From NCBI RefSeq assembly GCF_017562075.2, contig NC_054082.1:43919797-43983796 (forward strand): a DNA stretch of 64,000 bases, given 5' to 3'. The notes beneath the pieces were generated by a model. It had not been told where the DNA came from. It ran no database searches and saw only the letters and a program-made list of their open reading frames with translations. The stretch is from Anopheles merus (taxonomy: Eukaryota > Arthropoda > Insecta > Diptera > Culicidae). The position numbers and the translations under genes are program-made. Shown here piece after piece: positions 13,101 to 28,100 of the stretch; positions within the stretch are counted from its first letter, which is position 1, and each line of letters starts with the position of its first letter.

Positions 13101-16100
13101 AAAAGTAACGATTGTTAGCCGCAGGAATTCTTATAGAAGTCGACCTTCCCCGAAACGTAACATACTTTGGAAACTTTTGCACGGGTTTGATCAGCAGGTT
13201 GTCCAGCGAGAGTTTGCCCTTGTGTTCCCGTGCCATGGCTTCCAGAAACCTTGCAAATGCGGGACACTTTTGTCGCGTGCTACGGATTGCATCCTTTGCT
13301 CTATTCCAGTTGTTTACGAAAGAGGTGTACGTGTCGAGTATTACCGGTCGGGAAAACTGGTGTACGATGTAAATCAAGAACCCAAAAAGTGGTTTAGAGT
13401 GCTGCTCATCCTACTCGCGTGAAACCGATCACACTTACCACGTCTACGAACGCGTCGCCAATCATTTGCATCTTGTCCCAGGAGTCCAATCGGCGTCGCA
13501 ACTCCTCCAAAAATCGTTCGTGGATGTTCAGAATCGCCGGAACCATAAAGAATATCTCGTCCACCGTCTGCACATCTACTAGGCCAGCATTTTCCGGAGA
13601 CTTTAGTTGATTAAGGTATTTCTGCAAAGCGAAACGAATCAGTTGAAATAGGTTGAACGATACTCAGCGAATCAATTACAGCCGCCACTTACCAGTACGA
13701 TCGTCTGTAGTGATTCTACGTACGACTTTTCGGTGTTGAACAGCTCCACCACCACATGAGTTCGTGTATCCTATGAGAAGAATGGGGAAGGAGAAATTGA
13801 GTGTGTATGAGAAAGAGGGTTTAAGAGAAAATAATAAGCACACATCACATATATGTATTAGGTCAGGCTTCCTGCCTTCATTTACAACTTGACAAGCCGA
13901 ACGATTTGGTTAAACTTCGCTCGAGGACCGATTCGGATCCGAGACTGAACTACAACAGTCTGTCGACCCACCGATATGAGGAACGGTAAAATCGGTAACT
14001 GAATTAAAATCTCATTCCTGTTAAAAGCTTTTCATGTAGCAGTAATTGAATTTCCTTCACAACTTTTCGCTACGGCTTGCAAACGCTCGGCCAATGACAA
14101 TGGGGCGAGATTGGAGGTAAAGGGATCGAATCGGTCGGACGGATTGATGTGTAACACCGGGACCCGCTTTGTACCGGGGAACGTAACGAGGGCAGCATCC
14201 AATCAAGCAAGCAAAACGGAAGTGGTTGAGTGAATTGATGTATATGGATCGATAGATGGATGCATTAAAGAATGGGTGCATGATTTGGATGTCACACGAG
14301 AGAGCAGCACAATCCAGGGCCACTAAAACAGCACCACGATCAAACGGGCCACTGGCTATATGGAGCGACCGTTCTATTGCACATGAACGGTTGACAAACA
14401 ACAACAAAAAAGCATGACCACGGGTCAAGCTCTTGCCCGTGTAGCATGACGGGCGAGGTTTTGTTTTGTTTATTAATGATAGTAACAAAAAATCAAGCTC
14501 AACGATTGCACCACGTAACTGCAGGCTATTATAAATAGCTTTAGAAAATCAATATGAGTAAAATTCAATTACAAGCTGGTTTTTTCGTAGCATATACGAA
14601 ACCAAAAAATCCAGCACGAATATTTTAAACACTCAATTAGCGTTTCGATAAAAATGAATAAAAAAATGAAATATGCTGTAATGGAAAGCACAATTGATTA
14701 CAATTTGTGTCTGAGAAAAGTCTGGATGAAACAAGTGTAAGTGAATACACTTGTCTGATCCAGACTTTTCTCAGACACAAATTGTAATCAATTGTGCCTT
14801 CCATTACAGCATTTTTCATTTTTTTATCCATTTTTTATTACTTACAATTGTACAGACCAACAAACAATACGTAAATTTATTCATAAAACAAATGGTCAAA
14901 AGACTCATTTATTAAACAGCTTGAATTTTTCTTCAAGATAATATCACGCTTCAAATTGAAGGATTAGAGATACAATAAACATTTCCATCATACAGAACAC
15001 GAATTGCAATAACGCGTATCCAGTACGGCAGCCACTTGTTGATACCGTATAGTTGCGACTTGGCATGTCCCATATTAACTTCGAACCCAGCGTAGCGATG
15101 CATAAGCCTGCCTGTGGGGGAGTGCCTTGGGCGGTGCATTATGACCCCGCACGGTTACGGTTGCTTGTGGCGACAAACCGTCACAACGGGCGTTATTGTT
15201 GTATAAATAGCGCTAACTATGTCAACCACCCCTTCCATCCTACTGAATTTTACCACGACCTTCGCCTGTCAACGTTCAAGTCTTGAAATATGTATATGCT
15301 CCGAGAATGCACCCGTTCCCAGAAGTTGGCGCAGGTTGTGGGACAGATGTGAGGAAATGTGTTTACTGGAATAGCGATCACAACAAGTTCAACAGTCACA
15401 ACCGTCCATTTGCGCTTCTGAGACAACGATTACAATACATCAGTATCCGCTGTCCTTGGGTTCACTTACATTATAGCAGCTGATAACGTTGTGCCACATG
15501 GTGTTTTCCGATGTCGACTTTGGCGTCCGCTCGGGATCATCCTCCGAATCGGAACAGAAGTTGAGTGGCATCATTGTGTATAGATGTGTTACCGACAATG
15601 GTACTATACGAGCAAAGCATCTAATGTGCAATATCGATAGGGATAAAGAAACGGATACAGAACAAACGATGCACTCAACAATTATTTCTCGTGAAATGGT
15701 TGGTATTTAAGTGTTCATTGAGACGTCAGACACAACTGTCTACACACTAACAAATCGGTTTTGCATTTTAAACGAATGGTTTCAGTAGTCCGCGTAATAG
15801 ATGTTGCACCAAACCTTGGAACAAAACTATTATGTTGAATCAACAAAATTCAACAACATTGCTATGCTAGATGAACATTTTTTCGTATCGTCGTTCGCTA
15901 GCTGCTGGAAGCACTGATACACACGCACATACGCACAAACTAACGCACCCACCAATATCGACTAGCTTCACCCCCTTGTCCATGTCATTTTGTTTGTATC
16001 GGATCGTACAGGTGTATTCTATCTCGGACCAGCTTCATCGAACGCAGCTACCTAACGCTAACGTAGCGCACAGCTAAATTTCACAACACACGCTTAATCT

Positions 16101-19100
16101 TGCCAACAGTGCATCTCGTTAGGGGCGAGGGATAGTCGTAGGAGCCAGTTTCCTTTTAAGCCATTTGCACGCTAGAATCACACTGGTGCTTTGGAGCACT
16201 TTGAAGAATGGCACGTTGTGATAACTCCTATTCAGGAAAAGCTGTTTTGCCTATGACCAGTCACAGTGCCTAGACTTTTTACACTGCTGTGCACTGGGTA
16301 GAGCGTCGGATACGATCTAGTTTGTGGAGTGTTACAGCGTAGAGCAGCACAAACAGCTCCATACGATACGTAGCGTCAGGCTATTCTAGCACAGGAAGAT
16401 GACCAACCCTTCCCACTACTACATCATCGTACAATCGCTATGGTAACGGTTCGGTTAGAACAGCAAATAGAAGAATAAAACGACTGGTCTCCAACAGTTC
16501 CCTTTGTGAGCGGGCCGCTCCATGATGGAGCGCAATGACGATGGCCTTGGCTTCCAGCATCCACCGACTGCCGACTAACTGCTGTCAGGTTCGATGAGAT
16601 ACGTGGACGCGACAGTAACAGGAAGGATTTAAGGATGTTCGTCCCAGAGCGTCCCTTAAGCTTTTCCATCAATGATGCCATCAATGGATCGGAAAACTAG
16701 GCACCCCCTCTTTTCCAGGGAGTTGCTGGACATTTTTTTCTTTCGACAGGGAATTGTTTCACGCCATTTTTGCACCACACTACTTCCGCCTGGTTACAAC
16801 CGCGAAAGTAAACACACGTTCCCTCGAAGCAACTCGTGAAAACTGCGTTGTATGGTACGCCGAGACACTCGAGAGTCAAAGACTGGCTGGTATGCTGTGC
16901 GTGAGTCTGAACGTGTGTATGTATGTGTGTGTTTCATCTTTTCCCTCTTACCAGCTTCCCACAACATCCCGACGCATGGTTCGCTCAACTCCCACTTTAT
17001 CTTTCGTATTGCTTTCTCTTCTTCTCCTATCATGCCTGTAATCTCACGCTCTCTCTCTATCTCTCTCCATCTCTCTCTCTCTCTCCCTCTTTCTCTCTCT
17101 CCCTCTCTCCTTCTCTTTCTTGTTCGTTCTATTTATTTCTCTCTCATTCTCTCTTTTTATTTTCCCCCGTTTTTTTGTTTTTTTCCCAGCACTCCCTCAC
17201 GCACACGCGCGCACACACACACGTGCTCACTTCCCATCCCTAGGCGATCGTTTTTCTACAATTTTCCAATCCCACAGTTTTCTTCCCGCTGTAGTAGTAC
17301 CAGCGAACGAAACTGCACAGTGGGCATAGTAGTGTAACATTCCTGCCAACCAGCAGCGCGCTCCAACCTTCAACACGCGCCAAACGTTGTGGCTTCGCTT
17401 GTTCAATGTTCAACTCCATCCATCAACTGTCCCGCAGGCCACGCCGCCTTCCCTACGTCCACTTCCCGGGGGGCACCAGAAGGGTTCGCGCTTATTGTTC
17501 AAAAGAGCGCTGTACCAACTCGAGTTTTCCATTCATTTGCTCTTCTCTCGCAAACACGGTGGTCTGTGCTCTATATCTTTGTGTTGGGGGAAAATCGGCT
17601 AGCAATGGGTTGGTAAATTTTTCATCGAAAAACACATCACGACCGGCTCGGTCTCTAGCGCTGTTTGTCGAACTGACAGTTGATGCTTCTGATGCTCGTG
17701 CAGCTTCTGCCTGTGCACGGTACCAGTACAAATCGAACCATTGGTGTGTGTGTGCTAATCTTTTGGCTAATGGTTCATTTTGGAGCTCGGAAAAATGGAA
17801 AATAACTGAGAGGAAAAAAACGACACACAGCTAAAACACTTGACATTCAAGCCATTCCCTTTCTGTACATAAATCACACGCCAAAAAAAGGAAAATGATC
17901 AACTTAATTTTAAAACTATGAATAGTGTACCGAAAATGTTATGATATTCTACAAACTATAGTTATGTACTGAAAGTGTCGGGCATTCAGAAAGTATTTTT
18001 GAAGTATTTTTGAAGGGTTAAATAAACACACCAATCCTAGAGAAGCCACATACATCTCGTAGCTGATGACAGACGTTTCGTTAAAAATATCTGCAAGTAG
18101 TAGCGCTCAAAACCATCAATGAAATGTAGCTTGTTTGCTTTTTTCACATTAGAAAGAGAAAAAAATGCCGAGGTACTTTTCTGCGTACTAACTTTTCCAT
18201 CCCTCCCACTTCTTATGGTGTGAGAAAGAAACACACAGTCATCATTTCCCTACATCGTCGTATATCGTACACATGGCGGCTCAGTCTAGTTTTTCCCTCG
18301 AGCGAAAAAAACCTACCACTCATTGTGAACCCTCACCAGACAGCTACCAAAATGTCCAGACAGCTGCGAACACCGAAACAAAAAATAGTTGTTCCGTGCC
18401 GAAGCCAGTACTTGTTGATTGGAACTCAAACAGCAACCTTTCTTCATCGAACATGAAAACATTGCCGTTGCGCATGACCCGCGTACATGCCACAACACCG
18501 ACACACGCATACGCAAACACCCTGAGACGTGCACACATTCGCCAATGGTGATATGTTTGGTGTGTGCAGTTTCCCTTATTCTCCCGCCATTGCGTGTCAG
18601 GTGGTTCGCAAACGTAGTGGTAGTAGTGTAGCCGAAGCGAACCAGGTTGAAACTGTTAAACGGCATAGCATTAGCGTACTTGCGCATGAAATACCAACAC
18701 TCTGCGTTGCACAAAAACTTACATTTGTTTTGCGTACGCGCGCCATCTACGCCAGGGGTAGTAACGACAATCACGCAACCACTTCTTACAAACGACCAAG
18801 CGTCTCCATCTCCAACGCGCAACGAACGATGTGTGAATGATAGGCGTTGGTAAATGGTGGCAATAATGATGATGATGCTGATGACTAAGACTGATGCTTT
18901 GGGTAGGATGGTGTTTGTGTATCTGCGTGTGCGACTGTACTGAATAGAACGTTACGATCGTTCGTGCCAATGTCCTTCCTCTTGGGTAAAACTGACCACA
19001 ACTGCTATTCTGTGCCGTTACGCAATTATTCATGAACAAAACATGGTTCAACGATCCTTCAAAATGTTACTGTGTGTTTCAATTATTCACTATAATCAAC

Positions 19101-22100
19101 GTAAATCAACATAAATGATTGAGATAGAATCTAACATGAAAAATAAGAACCTATTTTGCAACAACAACAAAAATGCATTTCAAAAATGCTATCTTAGCAT
19201 AGATTTATCTTGGCATAGGAAAAAACACCGCCATGAATTTACATTAACTTTAGCAAACTTTTTTCTACTTAGTTCTTCTACATAGACCTTTTCCCCAATG
19301 TTTCAAAAACCTATGGTTCATGTGCTGAATTATTTCTGTTTTCCACATTGGCCTATAATATAAACCAAAAACAAAACTTACCAAACAATTCAGCACCGCC
19401 GACGGTAAGGCATTGCTGGCATTTCCTCCACTACTTCCACGCCCACCGCCGCTGCCACCACCACCGCCCGTCAACTGCTCCGTGATGAGCTTTTCGCTCG
19501 AGCCCTTCAGCAACTCCGCCAACAGTTCCGGCGATGCGGCCAAACCTTTCGGCGTTTCGGGCGTGTTCAGCAGCGTAAAGCTGCGCTCCGACGGTGTACG
19601 ACTGTTCTGCAACAACCGGACCTCATCCAGGCTGCGCTTCTGCTGCTTATCACTTGCACTTGAGACACTGCGCTGCTTGGTCGGCTTTTCGTGCACGTCC
19701 GAGCCGCCGCGTTTCAGCGACTTGTCCGTGAGATGGCTGTCGAAGGAGTACTTTTTGCTCTCCAGCTTACCCGCACCGGTCAGGGACTTGTCGGACTTGT
19801 CCGAGTCCGTGCTGCGCTGCTCTATATTGCAAAGGTAGCGCTTCGACGGACTGGCGGAATACGAGCTGGACGAGTCGGACAGCTTCGACGGGCTCGACGC
19901 GGTCCGTACATGCGTTGGCACCGGTAGATTGGCGCTTGCTTTACGTGGCTTGGAGCCGGCCTTCCCGGAATGCCGATCGTTCGTTTCGTCCATTGACTGG
20001 CTTCCGGCGCCCCGATTCCTGGCCACGCTTGGATTGCCACCTTGGCTGTTGGTAGACATTGAAAAAAAAGAGTAAATATCGTAAGGAATTCTCAGGTCAG
20101 AACTGAGTCCTCGGCTTACCTTTCGTTGCGCGTTAGCTCTTCTAGGATTTCGTTATACTGCACCTTGCTGGTCGGTTTCTTCATTTCCGCTTCCAGCATC
20201 TGTCCGTACGGTCCGCGCAGTGGTCGTTTGGAGTAGCGGCGCAGATCTGCCTCGGTGCCGCCCGGTGCCGGTGACGCGCTGGTACGATCACGCGACGAAG
20301 CACGATCGCTCTCATTGTCCGACACCGAGTCCGAGCGTAACAGAAGCGTTTTCAGCGTACGCACCGGCAGTGCCGGCACGGGCAATGTATCATCCTTCTC
20401 GTCCGAGCTCTGGTAGGTTAAGCTCTGCCGGCGGTTGCTACCCTTGGGCCAGATCGGTTTGCCCGGATCCGAATCGGGTGTGGTCGGATCTAGCAGATAG
20501 CGCTCGGGGGAATGGACGGCACTCTCCCGATCATTCGCATACCCAACAGCATCCTTCCCGCTGAGATCGGTAAAGCTTTCGCCGCTCAGATCCAGGCTGG
20601 AGTCTTTCTCGTTCACCTGTCCCAAATGTTGCGGGTTCCAGCTCACGTTGACGTCGTCAGCCGTCGTCCCACCGGCACTATCGTTGTTGTCCGACTCCAG
20701 TTCGTTGTTAGCATCGATTGCCGGCCACTGGATGTAGATACCTTTCCGGCGCGACTTTCTCGACTCCAGGCGTCGCTTTTCATCCACATCGTTCGATAGG
20801 CGCGAGTTCTGCGGATCGCCCATATCTTCATTATTGCTATGCCTTTTACGTACCTCCACTACCTCCACCTCATTACCATCGCCCAGCACAACGGACACCT
20901 TGTGCGTCGAGCCGCTGCCGTCCACGATCGTGGTAAACTCGTTGCTTTCCGGCTCGGTACAAATGATAGACACCGGCGGAGTGCAGATCATCATTCCCTC
21001 GTCCGACCCATTGCTTCCTTCGTTTGTGTCGGCAAGGTCAGACCCGCCGCCGTCCTCGGACAGCTCGACGCTTTCCTGCGGTTCAATGATTTGGGGCGGA
21101 CTCTCCACGGTGATCTTTTCCGCGTGAAAGTTTTCCTCCGCCAACGGTTCCGGCTCGGCAGCTAAAGCTGTTTCGTTCACTGCGTTCTCGTTCACTTCCT
21201 TAATGCTTCCCAGACAGTCGGAAAACTTGCCGTACTCCGTCGTGGAGGCATCTATCCACTGCTCCGACGGCCGTGCCGTGCTCCACTCGCTCACCACACA
21301 ATCGTACACTGGCACCGGGATTAGGCAGGTTGTGGCCTGCTGCAAGCACTCGTCATCCTTGGACAGGGACGCAGGCGTGATGGGAATGCCTTCTTCCACC
21401 AGCGGCTCCAGGACCATTTCTGATGCCTGCATCACACTCAAGTTGGCATGCTGCTGAACTCCGCTGCCCTCATTTTCCACATTCTCATTGTGCTCGGCTA
21501 CCGGGTCCTCTACGATCGTTTCAATGTCTGAGTTACGATTCGACGCAAGATCCTTAGCCCCGTCGATCCTGTCCTCATAGTACCGGCCGTAATCGTCCAG
21601 CGGAGCTAGATTGATGTTGAGCTCCGTCTTTTTTATCGTCAACTTTGCCACATCGGTTTCTTCTGGCTGTGCCGATGCTTGTGGCTCCCGGTCCACCTGT
21701 CCTCCACGGAGCTCCGTAGGGCTGCAGCTTCTAGCCGCCTCGACCACCTTGCACGACTGGCGCGGTATGGTGTTGCTATCGACGCTGGTCTGCTGCTGGT
21801 CCTTGCTTTTCAGGATGCTGTTCTTCAGCGCTCCCAGCGCCGACCGGATATACTTGCCCGAGGAATAGTCCACCTGGGAGAAGGAGGCACTCCGAAACGG
21901 AATCGTTTTCTGCGTGTAAGATCCAACTATCGTACGAGACTCGGGCCGCGACAGCTTAGCAAACAGTTCGTCGTCATCTTTTGGGCCCGCTTCCGATTTG
22001 CACTCGTCTGCCCCAACCGCTACCACCGGAGGAAGCTCGCGCAGGCTTTCCAGGTTTGAAGTGCTCACGTTCGCCCGCAGGTTGATCTGCTTATGCTCAG

Positions 22101-25100
22101 TCAGCGGTGAGCTAGGGGTCGACATGCGCTGCCCACTGCCTTCTCCGAAGCGATACGGTATGTCGACGGAGCGTGATTCTTTCGCCTTGAGAAGCTGTGA
22201 TTCCGGTGCCGATTCTGAGCCGTGCAGGAAGCCAGTATCGATAAGACTAGACGTTGACAGGGCCGTGTTCCGCCGATCCAGGGTGCGCTCCACGCTGTGA
22301 GCATGCTTCGAGCGCCGCGGAGGTGGCACAGGCGGTGCCCGATTGCCCTTCAGCAATTCCGTCAGCTCTCGGAGCCGTTCCGTTTTGGTTGCGCCCGTCG
22401 CAGCATTGCCACTGGTGCCTGCTGCTCCGCTGCTGCTTGGCTGCTTGTCCGCTGAGCTCGAAGTGGTCTTTTTAACTAACCTTTGCAAACGATCCAACGT
22501 ATTGTTGCGTTTTTCCATTATCTAGGGAAAGTAGCAAACGAGAACAAAACATACCAGAATTAGAAACGATTTCACCATTCCTCAGTATTATCCACACGGT
22601 ACTAAGACACTCTCAACAACATTAATAAATTACACACGACACAACGCTACAGAATGTCCCGCGGATTAGAGGTTCTTACATAATACAACGAATATTGCAC
22701 TGTCAACGCACAAAATCATCGGTAAAGATCACTTTTACAAACTTTTTTTTCATCTGGCACCATCACTTCTCTAGTAAGTGGCTTCTCCATTCACAAACTT
22801 TGCAACACTTTCACCAAAACACTGGTAAACTGTACAGTAACCGTCTGATCCGTTTTCAGGCAATCACGTATACTTCAATCACGTCCGAAAACACAACTTA
22901 CCGATCTGTCGTTTGTACCGCCAGTCGCAACATGGAATTGGGTGTTGCTTCTTCCAAAGCAGTTTAACCCAGCGTGGTGTGCAGGCGAACTGTCCGGCGA
23001 TGAGCAGGCAGAACCGTACCCCAGCGTCCTGACCGTAGCATAAGACGACGAGGGCGGGTAGCAATCATCCGTCACCGCGCGGTCATACGGCGTCTGCTCG
23101 CCGATACCACCTGGTCGTCCGGGTTCGCCACCAACACCACTGACACAGACACTTTTCACAGCGCTATTATTAGACAACACTGTAGTATATTTCTGCTGCT
23201 GCTGCTGCTGCTCTTGGTGCTGTTGTTGATGCTGTTGTTGCTGCTGCTGTTCGCTATCACCGTTACTACTACCCCTATGGTAATTGTTATTACTATCACT
23301 GCGTCCACTACTGCCGCCAGTTGCGCTCAGCCGTCCACTCTCACTGCCAACGCAAACTTCGCCACCGTTTTCCGAACCGGGGCACGCTAGCGCGGAGCTG
23401 CTGGCCGAGCTCGTATGCAAAGCGCCACCAACACCAGCCACTCGCAGCTGTTCACCGTGCGGTGCCGCTTGGTAGTCGTCGCTGGCGTTACTGTCGTGGC
23501 GGTTGCACTGCGTACGATACTTGACTGCCAGCGGCTGCTGCGATTGCCACTGCTGGTCACTATTGCGTCGGTGCGATTCGGCACTGTCACAGGCGAGCGC
23601 TAGCGGCTCCACGCCACTACTACACACACTGCTCAGCTCGTCCGAGGACGAGCTGCTGTAATTGTTACAATGCGCGAACCCGACAGTGGCACCACCAACA
23701 CCAACACCACCACCACGCGCGAACGGTTTGCGACCGTCCGCTACGGTTGGCCGTGTGCCATCACCCGCTGCCCCGACGGCTGGCGGCGTGGTTGGGTGGG
23801 CCGGTGCGCCGGCGATGATCGACGGATGCTGTTTGCGCTGTTGCGTCCTACACTCGCGCTCGCAATCGGTGCCGTTGTTGATGTGGATGTCGTCCCCAAC
23901 CGACGACAGATCGGACGAGTCAATGAAACTAAGATCCTCCAGTTCATCGATCGGACGCCGTTGCGTGCGGCCGTGGGTGCCGCCAACGGTCGGCGTCCGG
24001 TTGGCGTCGGTGCTGCCGGTGCTTGTCGCACCTCCGCCCCGGTACGATGGCGAGGCGATGACGGCCGCCGTACCCGTGGCCGCGCTCAGCAGCTTGTTGC
24101 AGTACTTGTTCAGCGATTGCAGGCGGATCTCGTTGATCGCATCGCTGCACTTGAGATTGCGGGCGCTGCCGCCGGGGCTGTAGCTGCCACTGCCGCCCAG
24201 CACCGGGAGCGATGATTTGCGCGTCACGTTCGGTCGAAAGTATAGCGCTTCTCCACCTATTTCGTCCCGCACGCACCCGTTCTGCCTCTCCGCCCGGCCC
24301 GTCTCGTCCAGCTGGCCGTACTGCAAGCGACGCGAGTGATTTGCGTTGCGAAACGATCTATTTCTGCCGGGACCGCTCAGCAGCGGACCATCGAAGAACA
24401 GCTGACCGCAGCCACCAACGCCGGCGGCGGCGGCAGGCGATCTGGACGCGCCCTTCGTCGGCGAAGCGTACCCGATCGCGTCCGACGGGACGCGATGGAA
24501 GCTGTACGATTTCACCACCGGCAACGAGGACGGTGGCTGCAGTACGCGACGCCGCTGCCCGAACGGCGTCGAAATCGGTGGCGGATGGGCCTGCAGCGGC
24601 GAGGATGCAGCCGGAAGCTCGCAGGACGCAGGAACATGCGTCACCGCGCCACCGGCAGGCGCGTGCTGCGGCAGCGGCGAGGCAGCCCGCGGCGACACCG
24701 ACGAGGTGGAGGAAAGCTCGTCAACACAAAGATCACCAGCGACGCCCCCTGCCTGCGTGAAGGAGGGAGTTTGCTTTATGCTACTTCTGGCACCACCACT
24801 ATCACCAACACCACTGTCCCCGTACCGTGAGCCAACCACAGATCTGGTGGAGCTCGCTCCACCGCCGTGCAGTTCGGCTGATATTTTCCTTTTCTCGAAA
24901 TTATTTATGTTCACATCGGTTCTATCGCCCTGCCCCTGCACCTGCCAGCTTGGCTGCGGCACCGGACGCTGCTGCTGCCGTGGTGCGTTTTTCGAATTTA
25001 AATTTAAATCATCACCCCCGTTTCGATAGTCACTGCCACTTGATATTACACCGCCGTACGGACCGATGTCGAGTCTGCCGTTGCCACCAACAATAACCAG

Positions 25101-28100
25101 CGCCGAAAGATCATCATCAACATCGGCATCATCTGCATCGTCGAGCTCGCTGCTTACGTTCGTACCGCGGGCAGCTTCGTGCCGTCCATTGCTGGCACTC
25201 CGATGCTCTGGTCCATCGTGACGATCTAGGACGGTGGCAGCAAATCGCTGCTGCTGCTGCTGCTGCTTGTGTGGCGACTGCTGACGACCACTGCCTGCAT
25301 TATGATACACTTCACTAGATACAGGCGATTCGTGCGAGTTATCCTCCCTTTGCGGTTGCTGGTTCTGCCTTTCCCGCCTTTCGCGCTGCCCACCGTGCTG
25401 TTTCTTGTTACTGCTTCCTGAGCCAAAGCTGTTGCTGTAGCAGCACACCACCGCTGAGCATCGCGGTGAGGTATCTTGCTGCTGAAGCTGACGCACCGTA
25501 TCCTCGAACAATTGTTGATGATCGCCGTTGCTTTCCCGTTCCGCCTTATGGTGAATGCCGTTGCCGTTGTTGCTCGTGCTGCGGCCGTTGGCGTTGTTGC
25601 TACTGGCGAGTCCACTCCCGTAGCTTGGTTCGTGCACCGACTCTGTCCCGAAGGCGTAATCGTCACTTCCGCGGTCGTGCGATTGCGTTGACTGACTGAA
25701 GCTGTTCCCGTTGGTTCGACCAGGCGCCAACGGTGGATACCTCTGCTGCTGTTGATGGTGGCCCTCCACTCCGGCCAAACCAACCGATGCCGATGCGAAG
25801 GGAGATGATTTTCTATTCTTAGCTGGAATAACAACCAGAACGGGAGAGAGAGATTGTGAGCGAACGGGAAAGATAAATAGAAAAAAGAGAGTGAATGTGA
25901 GATGGGGATGGAATGAAAAATTGAGAAAATTCTACACCGCTGACGTGCTTTTCCACACAAATCTCACAGTGCGCGTGTGTGTGCGTGCCATGCATTTCGT
26001 ACGTTGGATCCTTTTCTAAGCGACTCCATGCCGGCAAACGTGGCGATTTAGCATGATTGACCGACTGAACTAGCGCTTGGAAAGAATGTTACGGGGAGGT
26101 TGCTACCCATGACGAAACGGAGGACGAGAACCGGTGTAAGCGGTATTCGGATCACAGAAGTCAGGAGTAAATGATCTCCCTCCGAACTTCCGCTGGAAAG
26201 GAAAGGTCGTGCATCATTATTGGCTCGGTTGCGCTTCACTGCACGCGCTATATTTACACTTCAATGCCACGCTGAAGCTGCATGCAGCGATTCTTTGACC
26301 GGACACGTTCCGACGCCGACTTACATGGTGCAGCTGTTTCGGCCACCCGATGCCGTGAAACAATGTCACACGCAAATGGGCCAACTAGCGGCCACTTTCA
26401 CGCCCCATTGCCTTCAGTGTTGCAAAATGGTTCAAACGGGAGGGGGCGACAAACCACGGTACACATTTTTACTCAATTACTGAGTGTGTATGACTGTATT
26501 AAAAAAAACGACATTTTGAGCAGATCTTTTCAGCACCGCACTAATTTACCCTCCCAACAACTCACCACCCGATGGCGTCTATTTGTAATCTTTGTCCGGT
26601 TTCGTGTTTGAAGTTGTGTGTATAAATAAGAGAAGAAAAAAACATACCACCGGGAGCGCATCTCGAACGCGCTGCGCACTCTTCAAATTAAAAATAAAGT
26701 AAATTCACCCACTGGAATCATCAGCATACACCCGAGCGTACACCTACACCAATGGTTCGCCACACGCACGATTCTACACGCATTCACCGTGCAAGCCAGG
26801 CTAGTAGACACAGCAACGATCCAGCGATTGGAAGTGGTGGTATAGTATTTCCCGTGCTGCCGTTCTTACTCACCAAGACAATCATTACTTTTGCCAGCTT
26901 GCTTTCCGCCCGTGATCGAAGAAGATAAACATGCCAGCGATGGAAAGCGAACGGAAAAAAATAAATAGAAAACCGAATCGGAGCGATGGGCGGAGCGGCA
27001 TCGTTTCGACGCGCGGTCAGTGGGGTAGGGTCGACGTTTAGATCGTAAAATTTAATTTTAGTTTTTCTTCCATCCACTGTGATACGGATTTTCCATGTGT
27101 AGACCGGCAAATGGAAGCCAAACGATTCACCGCGTTAACGGGCGCATCGTTGATGATTGGCGTCGTGCTCGATGGCGTTGGTGGCATAAAAGCACCCCCT
27201 TTAAATCGTTTGACCTCGATACGATCCCGCCAAAAATCCCAAACGCACCCTCGCGTTCCTTCTGGGAGGCCAATCTTACTCACCTATGCTACTAGGAACT
27301 GGCAGTTTGGTACGGGTGTAGCTAGTAGTCCAAGGCATTTCCACGCCGCCCGAACCGATGCAGCAGCAGTTCGGTTTGTCTCCATTGCTGCTGATGCTGC
27401 TCGTTCCCGCTACGCTGTTGTCACCGTTCGTGTTTTCGTACGAGGTGACGGACGTGCGGGGGTTCGCGTCGGGAAATTCGGCATTCGGGCTCGGCTTTCC
27501 ACCGTCCAGCAGTCCGGCATTGGATAGGCGAACACCATAGCGTAACGTGCCGAGCTGGATGTAGTCATTTTCCGGTATCGCTCTGTTTGGGAGAGAGAAT
27601 GGGAAGCATCAACGTACGCAGCCTAATACATGTAATTACCCCGCAAAGTATGCATTACGCATTGCAGCTTGAGCAGTATTCGAGCTGTTCGTCTATTCGA
27701 GTACACTTTGCACGGCATGATGGCATTATGTGGAGTTTTTCAAAACATTTTGCAATGTATGCTGCATATTTTGTCGTTCACGAAACGTACTTGAGAAGCA
27801 AATGTGAATTTTCAAAAACTTATTATTTAGTGCATAAAACGAGTCGTGTACCAAACAACGCATTATTGTTTTGTTTATAATTCTCCCCTTAAGCCCGCGT
27901 TAGAGTCCCAGTAATATTTAACGTGAAATTTAAAGGTTTATTGCTATATTTCATTATTTTTTACCAGAATATTGCTTATCGTACACCAAAAGAAAGAATA
28001 TTCGATTCTCCATTTATTTAGTCTGTAAAACATATTGAAATACTTGATTAAATACATTTCCTTGTGATTCCCCGCAGACCATTATTTTTTCACAGTGAAC

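Noticed and set aside
24212..24830. Long Arg-rich plus-strand frames
   Set aside because: They are antisense shadows of RhoGEF exon 3, whose GC-rich codons keep the opposite strand open.
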